Shown: in pieces, positions 28,001-36,003 of the stretch
How positions within the stretch are numbered: position 1 is the stretch's first letter
How the letters are laid out: every line of letters starts with the position of its first letter
Origin: Fibrobacter sp. UWB11
Lineage (GTDB): Bacteria; Fibrobacterota; Fibrobacteria; Fibrobacterales; Fibrobacteraceae
Direction: 5' to 3'
DNA: 64,000 nt
NCBI RefSeq assembly: GCF_900143015.1
Contig: NZ_FSRT01000003.1
Coordinates: 428,209-492,208 of the forward strand
Position numbers and translations under genes: made by a program
Notes under the pieces: model-generated
Told to the model about the DNA's origin: nothing
Databases searched by the model: none
Seen by the model: only the letters and a program-made list of their open reading frames with translations

Positions 28001-28121
28001 ACCAGTTTTTTTCGGGCTGCACGTCATTGCCCGTCGGCTTATCAAAACTCCAAACCGTTGCGGCGTGACCCATCGTGACGCCAGCCAACGCCATCACCAA
28101 AGACAAAGATAGCGATTTCAT
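25047..28121 (-). CDS. Large secreted protein, CBM-like N-terminus and cadherin/Ig-like domains
   Basis: 1024 residues from the ATG at 28121, which has GAGGAG 8 bases upstream; the longer frame to 28160 is rejected. The signal peptide is MKSLSLSLVMALAGVTMGHA. Residues about 20-185 form a beta-sandwich resembling carbohydrate-binding modules (WSFDKPTGNDVQPEKNWFSF, YSGLCITYKADRPFRVDLKQ). A Pro/Asp linker (CPDDPECPDDPPPEN) near 315-335 joins to a string of cadherin/Ig-like domains with SFVYTPDSSFRGDDTLTY and GSFTYKPAEGFEGVDYFGYY, typical of Big_9/cadherin-like repeats. The end has AIMDMKGRVVWKAKLP, a type IX secretion-like tail. A surface-exposed adhesin or plant-glycan binder is likely. It is transcribed alone and meets ackA at a shared terminator. 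Confidence 0.82.
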   Translation of the reverse strand: MKSLSLSLVMALAGVTMGHAATVWSFDKPTGNDVQPEKNWFSFAQGGSTTGKLVDTQEGYKQFTVALDLNSSEYSTGGFGFVWKSANNQDAPIDLSAYSGLCITYKADRPFRVDLKQTSVTDYNFYGIILPAQENFVSKYVDFQSFAQEGGWGTEVALDLTQQTAIQVNYKEGIAKNLEESDAERNKNTITFSAVSLGECETVVEESDLKLLEPYDKVQTVTMKETDSLKIPLSKIFAAKEGAEVTIATSLTVANILTKVKPEGAPTLSDDLVYVSRNLDKDTSLTLTVLALSGTESVKTQFNITITDEGEGPVGPTCPDDPECPDDPPPENHPTVVLDPYNVEATVFGMKEADTMKIALGDLFADEDNDNLTFVVEFSADLMKVLTPYDKATLKDTVKIIPFGVKKDTTFVVSVFATDGKSDLVQVNYIVTIEDSNTPPVAADTSYTVTEGESLIVPIVRGLAVIGFDADGDDFLVVPIDSTKHGKLTEFSQLGSFVYTPDSSFRGDDTLTYVLVETANHDMISNKATVVIHVEAINAKPTVTVADSTFLKDTLALDMEFDEDTVSQIKISTKALVFSDREVTEGTQKFTYKAVGTKIVATVDSVNASNYFISLKPVAKASGMASIFLYASDGKDSVGVTLYVKLVSPKDVAQAEKDEYTTFNDSTLTVDAKKGVLANDMYPEGVTKGMEAELAQKPAHGTLTLNKDGSFTYKPAEGFEGVDYFGYYAVINGTKSKAGVATIVVEKRNQLPTVVVKPETLDTTVTEDFPSSRALKYTKSVVASWFKDPEGDSLTYSAKSKDGKLKVEITDKGILEVNSAPDSTGKAYVVVTATDKKSGSKSFEFCVNITPVNDKPVLLHGDTAFVHGTNWSVKWNLDSLVKDVDGDKLTFSPNETSALAKYMTISMKGSELTVTAVKDLAFKEGNKYAIGVKVSDPSGMNVTIPLYVIVDEKRAGMKPQLAQPKNTWQNAVMAKRGSVAIMDMKGRVVWKAKLPVNPADVKSASAQVQGRKILRVNNQTWTIK

Positions 28122-28211
28122 TTCTAAAACTCCTCTAAATAAACACCAATACCCATTCAATGTAAATCTATATTATCCAATGAGAAATGTCACTAGGGGA
28201 GCGAAAAAAAA

Positions 28212-30068
28212 TCACCCCAAATTGTCAAGTATCTCGAACCGCTCGTAAGCCTGTTCGAGCAAAGCCTCGTCATCGGCAATCTTTTTCTGGAGTTCCACAA
28301 TGAGGGTCGCATTCGTATAGACCTCTGGTTTGGAAAGTTCCAGCTGGAAATCGGCGATTTCTTTTTCGAGTTTTTCGATTTTTTCGGGGAGGGCAGCGTA
28401 TTCGCGCTCTTCGTTGTAGCTGCGCTTTTTCTTTTTGGCGGGTGCGGGGGCCGCAGAGGCGGCGCCGGCGCCAGCATTTGAGCGGGCTTGCTTTTCGGCC
28501 TCTTTTTCGGCGGCAATGCGGGCGGCGTTGGCGGCTTCCTTGTCGCGAATCTTCTTGTTCGCCTCGTAATCGGAATAGCCGCCGACCGCTTCGAAAACAT
28601 GGCCGCCATCTTCGATGGCGAGGATGCCGGTAGCCACGGAATCGAGGAAGGCTCGGTCATGACTGACCGTCAGGACGGTGCCGTTATAGTCGGCCAAAAG
28701 TTCTGCCAAAAGGTCGAGCGTTTCCATGTCCAAGTCATTCGTCGGTTCGTCAAGCACCAAGACGTTGCTCGGGTGGCTAAAGAGGCATGCGAGCAAAAGG
28801 CGGTTGCGTTCACCGCCGCTTAGCGCACTGATTGGGCCGCGAGCGCGATCTGCCGAGAACAAAAAGTCTTGCAAATAACTTAACACATGGCGTTTGACAC
28901 CGTTCAGCGTAATGTAAGCCTGACCGTCACCGATATTTTCGATGAGCGACTTGTCTTCGCGAAGGCGGGTACGCATCTGGTCGAAATAGGCAATATGGAG
29001 GTTACTGCCCAGGCGGACTTCACCCGATTCCGGTTGGAGTTCGCCAAGAATCAAGCGCAAGAGCGTTGTCTTGCCGGAGCCATTCGGCCCCACAATGCCA
29101 ATGCGGTCGCCACGGCTGATTTCGGTCGAGAGGTCACTAATGAGCGGGCTCCCGTCATACGAATAGCTCACGTTCTTGAGGCGCGCAACGAGGCGCCCGG
29201 AACGGTCGGCTTCCGTAATCTGCATGTTCACATTGCCCGTACGGGAGCGGCGAGCCGCGCGTTCTTCGCGCATCTTGATGAGGGCGCGGACTCGCCCCTC
29301 GTTGCGCGTGCGACGTGCCTGAATACCCTTGCGGATCCAAACTTCTTCTTCGGCCAATTTCTTATCGAAAAGTGCATTCGCCTTTTCTTCTTCGGCAAGC
29401 GCCTGATCCCTAAACTGCACAAATTTGTCGTACGGGAAATCCCAGCTGCGCACACGCCCACGGTCCAGCTCAAAAATGCGGGTTGCCGTACGGCGCACAA
29501 ATGCACGGTCATGGCTCACGAACATCACCGCGCAAGAAAGACGCGTCACAATCCCTTCCAGCCACTGGATGGCGGGAATGTCCAAATGGTTTGTCGGTTC
29601 ATCAAGCAGCAACAAATCCGGATCTTCGGCCACGGCACGAGCGAAAAGCACACGGCGCTTCTGGCCACCGCTCAAGCTGTCATAAGGAGCATCCGCATCG
29701 ATACCCGTCTTGCCGAGAATCGCCTCGGCAGTTGCATTATGGGCGCCATCGTCCAGAATCTTTTTCGAAATCACGGAACCGCCACTCACCACGGACACAC
29801 GGCCCATCACAATGTCACGAACGGTCCCGTCGAGATGTGCCGGGATTTCCTGAATCATGCGGGAAACCTTGAGTCCCGTCTTCTTGACGATTTCACCGGA
29901 ATTCGTCTCCATTTCGCCCGTCAGCACCTTCAAAAGTGTGCTCTTGCCCTCTCCATTACGGCCCACAAGGCAAATGCGGTCGCCCGCCTCGATATCGAAC
30001 GAGACATTATCCAAAAGCGGCGGACCGCCAAAACGGAGCAAAATATTCTGAGCAGACAAAATGGGCAT
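28212..30068 (-). CDS. ABC-F ATPase, Uup-like
   Basis: 618 residues from the ATG at 30068 (GAAGGG 7 bases upstream; an upstream TTG at 30074 is rejected). Two ABC domains: Walker A GRNGEGKST with LSGGQKRR and LLLDEPTNHLD, then Walker A GPNGSGKTT with LSGGERNR and LVLDEPTNDLD. They are joined by a charged ~80-residue linker and followed by a C-terminal coiled coil (LEKEIADFQLELSKPE, LLEQAYERFEIL) after an Ala/Pro/Lys stretch. This is the layout of Uup, an ABC-F protein that acts on ribosomes or DNA structures and not in transport. No membrane segments. Its stop precedes the promoter of the surface protein gene by about 90 bases. Confidence 0.92.
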   Translation of the reverse strand: MPILSAQNILLRFGGPPLLDNVSFDIEAGDRICLVGRNGEGKSTLLKVLTGEMETNSGEIVKKTGLKVSRMIQEIPAHLDGTVRDIVMGRVSVVSGGSVISKKILDDGAHNATAEAILGKTGIDADAPYDSLSGGQKRRVLFARAVAEDPDLLLLDEPTNHLDIPAIQWLEGIVTRLSCAVMFVSHDRAFVRRTATRIFELDRGRVRSWDFPYDKFVQFRDQALAEEEKANALFDKKLAEEEVWIRKGIQARRTRNEGRVRALIKMREERAARRSRTGNVNMQITEADRSGRLVARLKNVSYSYDGSPLISDLSTEISRGDRIGIVGPNGSGKTTLLRLILGELQPESGEVRLGSNLHIAYFDQMRTRLREDKSLIENIGDGQAYITLNGVKRHVLSYLQDFLFSADRARGPISALSGGERNRLLLACLFSHPSNVLVLDEPTNDLDMETLDLLAELLADYNGTVLTVSHDRAFLDSVATGILAIEDGGHVFEAVGGYSDYEANKKIRDKEAANAARIAAEKEAEKQARSNAGAGAASAAPAPAKKKKRSYNEEREYAALPEKIEKLEKEIADFQLELSKPEVYTNATLIVELQKKIADDEALLEQAYERFEILDNLG

Positions 30069-30142
30069 AAACAAACCCTTCTATAATTACTTTTTCCCGT
30101 AGAAAAATAGAAAAATCGTTTATTTATCTAAATTTGGGCGAA

Positions 30143-31246
30143 ATGCGTTTCTTGACACAAAAGCTACTGGCACTTGCCGCCTTCGCGGCACCGGCATTCG
30201 CGGGGGAGATAGCAAAACCCTCCACTGACTCGACAGACAACTTCCAACGTTTTTCTGCCGTTCCGGTACTTGGCTACACCGAAGAAACGCAGTACCAATT
30301 CGGCGCCATGGCTATCATCTTCTTCAAGCCCGAATTTGAAGGGGGAAAAGCCTCCGAACTGGACCTGTCCTTTTACGGGACATCGCGCAAACAGGTTACC
30401 GGCTCCATATCACCCAAATTCTACCTCTTGAACGACCGTATTTTGGGCAATGTAGAACTTCACTACGAAGACTGGGTCGGCAACTACTTCGCACGCAAGA
30501 ACAATCCCGATATAGACGACTACCGCAAGTTCGATCGCCAAACTTTTTACCTCAAGACGCACATCAATACAAACTTCGGTACAAAGCAATGGCACCCCGA
30601 CTTTAAGTACGGACTGTTCTTCGAATTCAACAGCACCAACATAGACTTCAACAATTACCACTACCACGGTAGCATCGAAGAACCCGAAAACACAGACGGA
30701 TGGCGCAACGGCATCGGTTACCACCTGTCCATCGACACGCGCGACAACACCAACTGGGCCCGACATGGCTACCTAGTCCAGTGGGGGCACTACTTTTATA
30801 ACAAAGGTTTAGGCGACTACAGCTACACCCATCAGGAACTCGACATCCGCGGCTACTCCGAATTTATCTGGAACACATCCATGGCCGTTGGCTTCCTCTG
30901 GCAGCGCGTCGACGGGAACGCCCCGTTCGACAAACTAGCAGGCTCAGACGGTCTCAAGCGATTCCGAGGAGTCGAAAAGAACTACTTCTACGGGGAGCAG
31001 GCGATGTTCTTGCAGGTCGAATTCCGCAAGAAGCTTTTCTGGAGACTCGCCGGAGATATCTTCTTTGAAGGCGGAAAAACAGGCGATTACTTTAGCGACC
31101 TTATGCGCAACAAGTGGCACAGGAGCCTAGGCTTCGGGGGGCGGTTCGCCCTCAACAAGAAGGAAAACCTGTACGCCCGCTGCGAACTTTCATGGGTTGA
31201 CTTCAAGAACGTCGGCATGACAATGTACGTCCGCGACGCGTTCTAG
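30143..31246 (+). CDS. Outer-membrane beta-barrel protein, BamA/TamA surface-antigen type
   Basis: 367 residues. The ATG at 30143 is chosen over the TTG at 30134. A signal peptide (LALAAFAAPAFA-GE) is followed by alternating beta strands rich in aromatic residues (KASELDLSFYGTSRK, NTNWARHGYLVQWGHYF, GLKRFRGVEKNYFYGEQAM) and it ends in Phe (VRDAF), as outer-membrane barrels do. The RFRG motif and closing strands resemble the barrel of the BamA/TamA (surface antigen D15) family. There are no POTRA domains: only about 15 residues precede the barrel, so it is a barrel-only relative, perhaps a lipid or protein channel. A shared terminator follows the stop. Confidence 0.75.
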   Translation: MRFLTQKLLALAAFAAPAFAGEIAKPSTDSTDNFQRFSAVPVLGYTEETQYQFGAMAIIFFKPEFEGGKASELDLSFYGTSRKQVTGSISPKFYLLNDRILGNVELHYEDWVGNYFARKNNPDIDDYRKFDRQTFYLKTHINTNFGTKQWHPDFKYGLFFEFNSTNIDFNNYHYHGSIEEPENTDGWRNGIGYHLSIDTRDNTNWARHGYLVQWGHYFYNKGLGDYSYTHQELDIRGYSEFIWNTSMAVGFLWQRVDGNAPFDKLAGSDGLKRFRGVEKNYFYGEQAMFLQVEFRKKLFWRLAGDIFFEGGKTGDYFSDLMRNKWHRSLGFGGRFALNKKENLYARCELSWVDFKNVGMTMYVRDAF

Positions 31247-31274
31247 AGTTTAGGAAATAGGGGACAAACAAAAA

Positions 31275-31304
31275 GCGGATGCAAACCCGAAAGCCTGCAT
31301 CCGC
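31275..31304. terminator. Bidirectional terminator between the barrel gene and nuoA
   Basis: 9-bp stem GCGGATGCA / TGCATCCGC (31275-31283 with 31296-31304), flanked by AAAAA on the left and ATTTTG on the right. It serves the convergent genes ending at 31246 and 31338. Confidence 0.75.
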
Positions 31305-31337
31305 CATTTTGAGATAGAATAAACAACGTTTTAAGGA

Positions 31338-31730
31338 CTAATCCTTAACGCTATTCCAGTCCAGGACGCCCTTCTTCAAGAGGTAGATGTAACCTGCTTC
31401 GAGAATCAGGAGGAATCCGAGGAGGATGAACAGCAATTCCCAGCCACCAGCGAGGAACTGGATGGTCCAAGGATAAATAAAGGCCACTTCGAGGTCAAAT
31501 ACCAAGAAAAGCATGGCAACCATGTAATATTTCACCGGATAACGTTCATTTGCGGTACCGGAAACATGAGCCAAACCGCATTCATAAGCAGAACCCTTGA
31601 TAATGGTATGCTTAACCTTGCCCGGGTGAAGCACCCAGTTGGCAACAAGAAGAACGGTCGGGATGCAGAGAGCCATGATCACGAGAATCGTCATGGCGAA
31701 GGTTGTGTCGAATATTTCAACATTGCTCAT
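31338..31730 (-). CDS. nuoA: NADH-quinone oxidoreductase subunit A
   Basis: 130 residues, normal for NuoA, a small membrane subunit of respiratory complex I that helps link the quinone site to proton pumping. Three membrane helices are visible (LVIMALCIPTVLLVANWVL, YYMVAMLFLVFDLEVAFIYP, LLFILLGFLLILEAGYIYLL), along with the conserved loop YECGL and the acidic FDLEVAF. nuoA normally begins the nuoABCD... operon, but here a terminator follows the stop within 65 bases and the next gene is convergent, so it is separated from the rest of complex I. The start has little Shine-Dalgarno, and TATCTTTG lies 8 bases before the ATG. Confidence 0.93.
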   Translation of the reverse strand: MSNVEIFDTTFAMTILVIMALCIPTVLLVANWVLHPGKVKHTIIKGSAYECGLAHVSGTANERYPVKYYMVAMLFLVFDLEVAFIYPWTIQFLAGGWELLFILLGFLLILEAGYIYLLKKGVLDWNSVKD

Positions 31731-31738
31731 AGTGATTC

Positions 31739-31793
31739 CAAAGATAGTAAAAAAGTTTTTGCCATTTCAATTCATTTTTGTAAACTATATTTG
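31739..31793. promoter_or_regulatory. Divergent promoters for nuoA and the FISUMP gene
   Basis: Minus strand: TTGAAA (31765-31770), 18 bases, then TATCTTTG (31739-31746), 8 bases before nuoA. Plus strand: TATATTTG (31786-31793), 6 bases before the ATG at 31800. Both match the Bacteroidota -7 consensus TAnnTTTG, and both would give very short or absent 5' leaders. No good -33 element is seen for the plus-strand one. Confidence 0.6.
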
Positions 31794-31799
31794 GTAATC

Positions 31800-32684
31800 A
31801 TGAAGAAAAAAATTGCTGCCATTGGTTTTGTAGGGGTTGTTTCTTTATTGTTTGGTTGTTCTGATGACGCACCGAGCCCGGCTGCGCCACCTATAGCTTA
31901 TAATGAATCTTCGTCATCCGTTGTTACGGGAGCATCCTCCAGCTCCTTCCAACAGCAGACGCCAACGTCTTCTGCTGTAAACAATGGTGGAAAAACCATC
32001 TATGAGCACAAGATTATAGACGTTCCGGCGGAAAACGTCGATTATCCGAACATCGTCGAAGAAAAGATGTTCTGCTGGACACCTGGTTGCGAAGCAACCG
32101 TGGTGCCGCCGTCATCTTCGTCTAAGGCCGCTCCGAAGTCGTCTTCGCAAAACGCGATCACCATCGATACGCCCGAAAACAAGCCGCCTGTCGTTAACGG
32201 CATGACAATGACCGACGCCCGCGACAACAAGACGTACCAGCTTATGCAGATTGGCGGAAAGCTCTGGATGGCACAAGACATCAACTATGCCGGTGTCACG
32301 AGCGAATGTTTCAACGAACAAGAATCTAATTGCACTTCTAACGGCCGACTCTACACCTTCAACTCGGCACAAAAGGCATGCCCGACAGGTTGGAGACTCC
32401 CGAACCGCGAAGAAGCTCAAGCTGCGCTTGACGATGCAACCGTCCCATGGAGCTACAGCGGCCGCTGCAAGGATGGCGACTGCAATTTTATGGGCCAGAT
32501 GGGCTTCCACTGGACATCTGCAACACCGCAGGACGGCGACAAGAATTTCGAAGATAACAAGGGTGATTCCTACACTGTTATCATTGTAGAAAAAGACCCC
32601 GATTACGCAGGCGAAAAAGAACGCCTGTTCTTCCAGGTAGACTCGAAAACAAAGCGCTTTAGCGTCCGCTGCGTCCAAGAGTAA
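31800..32684 (+). CDS. FISUMP-domain lipoprotein
   Basis: 294 residues. The ATG at 31800 gives a lipoprotein signal (VVSLLFGC, Cys20); the longer frame to 31566 is antisense to nuoA and rejected. Residues about 35-60 and 105-118 are serine-rich linkers (SSSSVVTGASSSSF, PPSSSSKAAPKSSS). Between them is a short segment with two Cys (MFCWTPGCEA). Residues about 130-294 form the FISUMP domain: MTDARDNKTYQLMQIGGKLW, MAQDINY, GRLYTFNSA, ACPTGWRLPNREE, FHWTSAT and the end VRCVQE. It is a surface-anchored protein; the ligand of FISUMP domains is not known to me. No Shine-Dalgarno is visible, so it is probably translated from a leaderless mRNA. Confidence 0.9.
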   Translation: MKKKIAAIGFVGVVSLLFGCSDDAPSPAAPPIAYNESSSSVVTGASSSSFQQQTPTSSAVNNGGKTIYEHKIIDVPAENVDYPNIVEEKMFCWTPGCEATVVPPSSSSKAAPKSSSQNAITIDTPENKPPVVNGMTMTDARDNKTYQLMQIGGKLWMAQDINYAGVTSECFNEQESNCTSNGRLYTFNSAQKACPTGWRLPNREEAQAALDDATVPWSYSGRCKDGDCNFMGQMGFHWTSATPQDGDKNFEDNKGDSYTVIIVEKDPDYAGEKERLFFQVDSKTKRFSVRCVQE

Positions 32685-32707
32685 TCTTAAAAGTTTCCTC
32701 CTTACAC

Positions 32708-32744
32708 AAAGGACCTTGCTTGCTTATGCAGGCGAGGTCCTTTT
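32708..32744 (+). terminator. Intrinsic terminator after the FISUMP gene
   Basis: Stem AAAGGACC / GGTCCTTTT around a 17-20 base loop that has its own weak pairing (TTGC...GCAG), followed by TTTCCATTTT. Lies 24 bases after the stop. Confidence 0.75.
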
Positions 32745-32791
32745 CCATTTTAAGCGATAACGCGACTTTCAACTTTACTAAATTCTGTCTT

Positions 32792-34195
32792 ATGCTACGT
32801 TCAAAGTACCAAATGTTCGCAGACTCCCTGTCCGAGAACGTTTTCAAGACGAAGACCCAGGCCAACCCCATCATGTTGGTGGTCCTCGCCTACCTTCTGC
32901 TCATTGTCATTGGCACGGCGCTACTCAGCCTTCCGCAAGCGGCAAGCCGCCCGATCAGTTTAATCGAAGCCTTTTTTACGGCCATGTCTGCCGTCTGCGT
33001 CACAGGACTTTCTGTTGTCGATATTCCTTCCACGTTTACGCACACCGGACTTTGGATCATAGTCGTATTGATGCAGTTCGGCGGTCTCGGCATCATGACC
33101 GCATCTACAACGCTTATCCTGCTTGCCGGCATGCATCCGGGATTTAGCCACCAGTCCGTATTCCTCTCCGAATTTACGCAAGAAGGTAACATCGATGCAG
33201 GCCGCATCCTCAGGGCAATTATCCCCTTTACGTTTGGGCTAGAACTGATTGGCGGCACAGTCTACTTCACGCAGTTCGAATCCATGGAAATGTACGACCG
33301 CGTCTTCTGCTCGATTTTCCAAGCCGTCAGTTCGTTCTGCGGTGTGGGCTTCACGCTATTCCCCGACTCGCTCGTGAGCTTCCAATACAATCCCATCATG
33401 AACATCACCACCTGCATCCTCGTACTCGCAGGCGGATTCGGATTTTTGGCCATTGCAGAACTGCGCTACCTTTTCGACTTCAAGCACAAGGAAGTCCGCC
33501 GCCTCTCGTTACACACGCGCATTGCCACTTACGGAACATTCATCGTCATTGGCGTAAGTATCCTCGTCTTTGCATTTACCGAACACAACAACCTCTTTAG
33601 CGGCCACACCTTTAGCGAAAACGCGCAGTCCGTCCTTTTCATGACATTCTCAAGCCGCACGGCTGGGCTCAATTCCGTCAATATTCCCGACCTCACGCAA
33701 GCATCGCTATTCTTCTTTATCATCATCATGTTCATCGGCGCAAACCCCGGTAGCTGCGGTGGCGGCATCAAGATTACTACGGCAGCGGTCATCGGGCTCC
33801 TCGGATTCAATAGGCTCCTTGGCAGGGAAAAGACTCAAGTAATGGGTCGTACCATTCCGAACAGCACCATCGACAAGGCCATTCGAATTTTCGTCGTCGC
33901 CATCGTCGTGATCGGAACAGCCACGCTCATTCTCCTCAACACCGAAATTCCATCAGGTTCAAGATACGCCGCCGACAGCGGGCCATTCCTCAAGATTCTT
34001 TTTGAAGTCGTGAGCGCCTATGCCACATGCGGACTTTCGATGGGACTTACCGAAGAACTCTCCACGGTCGGAAAAATCGTCATTTGCATTGTCATGTTCA
34101 TTGGCCGTATGGGTCCCTTGTTCCTCATTTCCGCAGTTGCAGGCAAGCTCCAGGACACCGCCTATTACGCCGAAGAAGATATAATGGTCGGCTAG
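32792..34195 (+). CDS. trkH: Trk-type potassium uptake protein, membrane subunit
   Basis: 467 residues from the ATG at 32792; the longer frame starts inside the terminator and is rejected, and an ATG at 32813 is also possible. TrkH/KtrB proteins carry potassium through the inner membrane. The four P-loop regions with their filter glycines are visible: SAVCVTGLSV, SSFCGVGFTLFPDS, SRTAGLNSVN and SAYATCGLSMGLT. About ten membrane helices surround them. GANPGSCGGGIKITT matches the TrkH gating-loop region. Its regulatory partner follows 41 bases later on the same strand, so this is a complete two-gene uptake system, although the partner also has its own promoter-like element. Confidence 0.93.
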   Translation: MLRSKYQMFADSLSENVFKTKTQANPIMLVVLAYLLLIVIGTALLSLPQAASRPISLIEAFFTAMSAVCVTGLSVVDIPSTFTHTGLWIIVVLMQFGGLGIMTASTTLILLAGMHPGFSHQSVFLSEFTQEGNIDAGRILRAIIPFTFGLELIGGTVYFTQFESMEMYDRVFCSIFQAVSSFCGVGFTLFPDSLVSFQYNPIMNITTCILVLAGGFGFLAIAELRYLFDFKHKEVRRLSLHTRIATYGTFIVIGVSILVFAFTEHNNLFSGHTFSENAQSVLFMTFSSRTAGLNSVNIPDLTQASLFFFIIIMFIGANPGSCGGGIKITTAAVIGLLGFNRLLGREKTQVMGRTIPNSTIDKAIRIFVVAIVVIGTATLILLNTEIPSGSRYAADSGPFLKILFEVVSAYATCGLSMGLTEELSTVGKIVICIVMFIGRMGPLFLISAVAGKLQDTAYYAEEDIMVG

Positions 34196-34236
34196 TTTAT
34201 AGTACCAACCACAAACCACTATACTATATTTAAACC

Positions 34237-34896
34237 ATGGCTTCTAGACAATTCGTTATTATCGGTCTTGGAAATTCAGCAAACTACCTTGCACGTCATT
34301 TGACCTCGCTCGGTCATGACATCATGGTCATTGACTCGCATCCTGAAAAAATCCAGGACATATCAAGCATGGTCTCGCAAGCCGTAGTTGCTGACGGCAC
34401 CCGCAAAAAGCAGCTCGCCTCCATCCCGTCCTTGACAAAGGCCGATAGCGTTATTGTCTGCATCGGCGACAATCTGGAAGCTTCGCTCCTCACTATCCTC
34501 AACTTGAAGGAACTCGGAGTCAAGCACATCATCGCAAAGTCAAGCAGTGCCGCCCACACGAGCATCTTGGAAAAGCTCGGCGTCACGGACATTTTCCATC
34601 CGGAACGCGATGCAGCCATCAGCCTTGCCGAACGATTGAACCGCCCGAACATGGTCGACTTCCTCCCGTTCATGGAAGGCTACTCCATCGTGGAACTTGT
34701 CTGTCCCAAGCAATTTATCGGAAAAACATTGAAGACGCTGTCTCTTACGCACAAATACGGAGTACAAGTCATTGCTATCCGTGACCCGCAAGAGCCCACG
34801 CCTAAAATCGGTAACATTGCAGACGTCATCTTGCAAGAAGACGACGTATTGTTCCTCATCGGACCGAACGAAGCGCTCGATAAACTTAAAGATTAG
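34237..34896 (+). CDS. trkA: Trk/Ktr potassium uptake regulatory subunit (RCK protein)
   Basis: 219 residues. The N-terminal RCK domain has VIIGLGNSANYLARHL (Gly-x-Gly nucleotide site), DIMVIDSHPEK, VVADGT and SVIVCIGDN. The C-terminal part (VELVCPKQFIGKTLKTLSL, QEDDVLFLIGPNEALDKL) is a RCK/TrkA-C domain. Single-RCK proteins of this size (KtrA type) form a ring under the TrkH/KtrB pore and gate it with ATP/ADP or NAD(H). TATATTTA (34225-34232) lies 4 bases before the ATG and there is no Shine-Dalgarno, so a leaderless transcript separate from trkH is possible. The stop overlaps the convergent perR-like stop by 4 bases. Confidence 0.92.
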   Translation: MASRQFVIIGLGNSANYLARHLTSLGHDIMVIDSHPEKIQDISSMVSQAVVADGTRKKQLASIPSLTKADSVIVCIGDNLEASLLTILNLKELGVKHIIAKSSSAAHTSILEKLGVTDIFHPERDAAISLAERLNRPNMVDFLPFMEGYSIVELVCPKQFIGKTLKTLSLTHKYGVQVIAIRDPQEPTPKIGNIADVILQEDDVLFLIGPNEALDKLKD

Positions 34897-35306
34897 TCCG
34901 CGACTTTACACGCGCACTTGTCGCAAAGCCCGAACATATAAAGTGAAGTTCCCATCAAGGTAAATCCCGCGGGAATCATTTGTGAGCAATCCGGCGGCGG
35001 AAGCATCACGTCAAATACTTTGCCGCACCCTTTGCACTTGAAATGGCTATGCGGCGTGCAATCCGCATCGTAACGCAAAAAGCCATCGCCAAAGTCCAGC
35101 GAAATCGCCAAATCGTTTGTTATCAACAGCTCAAGTGTATTGTAGACCGTCGTACGAGAAAGCGACGGGTATTCCGGCAACAGTGCCGAATAAATTTCAT
35201 CGACAGTCGGGTGAGACTTGACACCCCGCAAATAGCGATAGACACAGACTCTCTGCAACGAAGGCCTGATGCCATGATCTTTGAGTATGTTTGCCGTTTC
35301 TTGCAT
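34893..35306 (-). CDS. perR: Fur-family regulator, PerR-like
   Basis: 137 residues from the ATG at 35306 (GAGGG 7 bases upstream). The N-terminal winged helix has GIRPSLQRVCVYRYL and SLSRTTVYNTLELL as recognition helix. The C-terminal metal domain has HSHFKCKGCGKVFDV and the second Cys pair GLCDKCAC, the structural zinc site of Fur proteins. An Asp in the KVFDV position, where Fur proteins usually have Glu, favours PerR, the Fe/Mn-dependent peroxide sensor. The context agrees: the rubrerythrin gene just upstream has a PerR box in its promoter. No such box is visible before perR itself. The name PerR is inferred from that Asp and the context. Confidence 0.85.
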   Translation of the reverse strand: MQETANILKDHGIRPSLQRVCVYRYLRGVKSHPTVDEIYSALLPEYPSLSRTTVYNTLELLITNDLAISLDFGDGFLRYDADCTPHSHFKCKGCGKVFDVMLPPPDCSQMIPAGFTLMGTSLYMFGLCDKCACKVAD

Positions 35307-35343
35307 AATCACACCCTCTTAAAAACTCCCATTAAACACCTTT

Positions 35344-35371
35344 AAAAAAGCGGCTCTCTTTCGAGAACCGC
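35344..35371 (-). terminator. Intrinsic terminator after the rubrerythrin gene
   Basis: Stem GCGGTTCTC / GAGAGCCGC read on the minus strand (35350-35371, one mismatch, 4-base loop) followed by TTTTTTAAAGG. It separates the rubrerythrin gene from perR. Confidence 0.75.
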
Positions 35372-35386
35372 CCTTACACCTCAAAA

Positions 35387-35944
35387 CTACTTGAAGTAAC
35401 GACCCAGCAAGCCCTGGAATGCAGAACCATGGCGTGCTTCGTCCTTGCACATTTCATGAACAGTGTCGTGGATTGCATCGTAACCGAGTTCCTTGGCACG
35501 CTTAGCAAGAGCGAGCTTGCCTTCGGTAGCGCCAGCTTCGGCAGCAACACGGAGTTCCAAGTTCTTCTTGGTATCGGCGTAAACGACTTCGCCCAAGAGT
35601 TCAGCAAACTTGGCAGCATGTTCGGCTTCTTCGAAAGCGATACGCTTATAAGCTTCGGCAACTTCCGGGAATCCTTCGCGGTCCGCCTGGCGGCTCATGG
35701 CAAGGTACATACCCACTTCGGTACATTCACCCGCAAAGTTCTCACGGAGCCCCTGCACCACTTCGGCATCCAAGCCCTGAGCGACACCGACCTTGTGCTC
35801 GTCAGCCCAGACAATCTTGCCGGCTGCCGGCTGTTCGACCTTTTCGAAGAACTTGCTCTTCGGAGCGTGGCACTGCGGGCATTCTTCCGGTGCTTCCGGA
35901 CCCATGTGGACATAACCGCAAACTTTGCAAACCCAGACCTTCAT
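35387..35944 (-). CDS. Reverse rubrerythrin (rubredoxin domain first), peroxide reductase
   Basis: 185 residues. The rubredoxin-like iron site is at the N-terminus (CKVCGYV near residue 6 and CPQCHAPK), followed by the four-helix di-iron domain with [24 protein letters not shown] and [11 protein letters not shown] supplying the Glu and His ligands. In classic rubrerythrins the order is reversed. Such proteins reduce hydrogen peroxide to water in anaerobes. AGGAG lies 5 bases before the ATG. The leader carries a small hairpin (TCCGC-GTA-GCGGA) and begins at a promoter overlapped by a PerR box, so it is expected to be induced by peroxide. It is a single-gene transcript ending at the 35350 terminator. 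Confidence 0.92.
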   Translation of the reverse strand: MKVWVCKVCGYVHMGPEAPEECPQCHAPKSKFFEKVEQPAAGKIVWADEHKVGVAQGLDAEVVQGLRENFAGECTEVGMYLAMSRQADREGFPEVAEAYKRIAFEEAEHAAKFAELLGEVVYADTKKNLELRVAAEAGATEGKLALAKRAKELGYDAIHDTVHEMCKDEARHGSAFQGLLGRYFK

Positions 35945-36003
35945 ATTTTCTCCTTTCCGCTACGCGGATTTGATGTAGAAATTCATGATTATTTTGTGAT
36001 TAA

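Noticed and set aside
28887..30086. Long plus-strand frame (399 residues) and similar shadows at 23570-24613, 36872-37852 and 60205-61743
   Set aside because: Each overlaps a clear gene on the other strand (Uup-like ABC-F, ackA, aroC, fibro-slime) and is explained by the codon bias of that gene.
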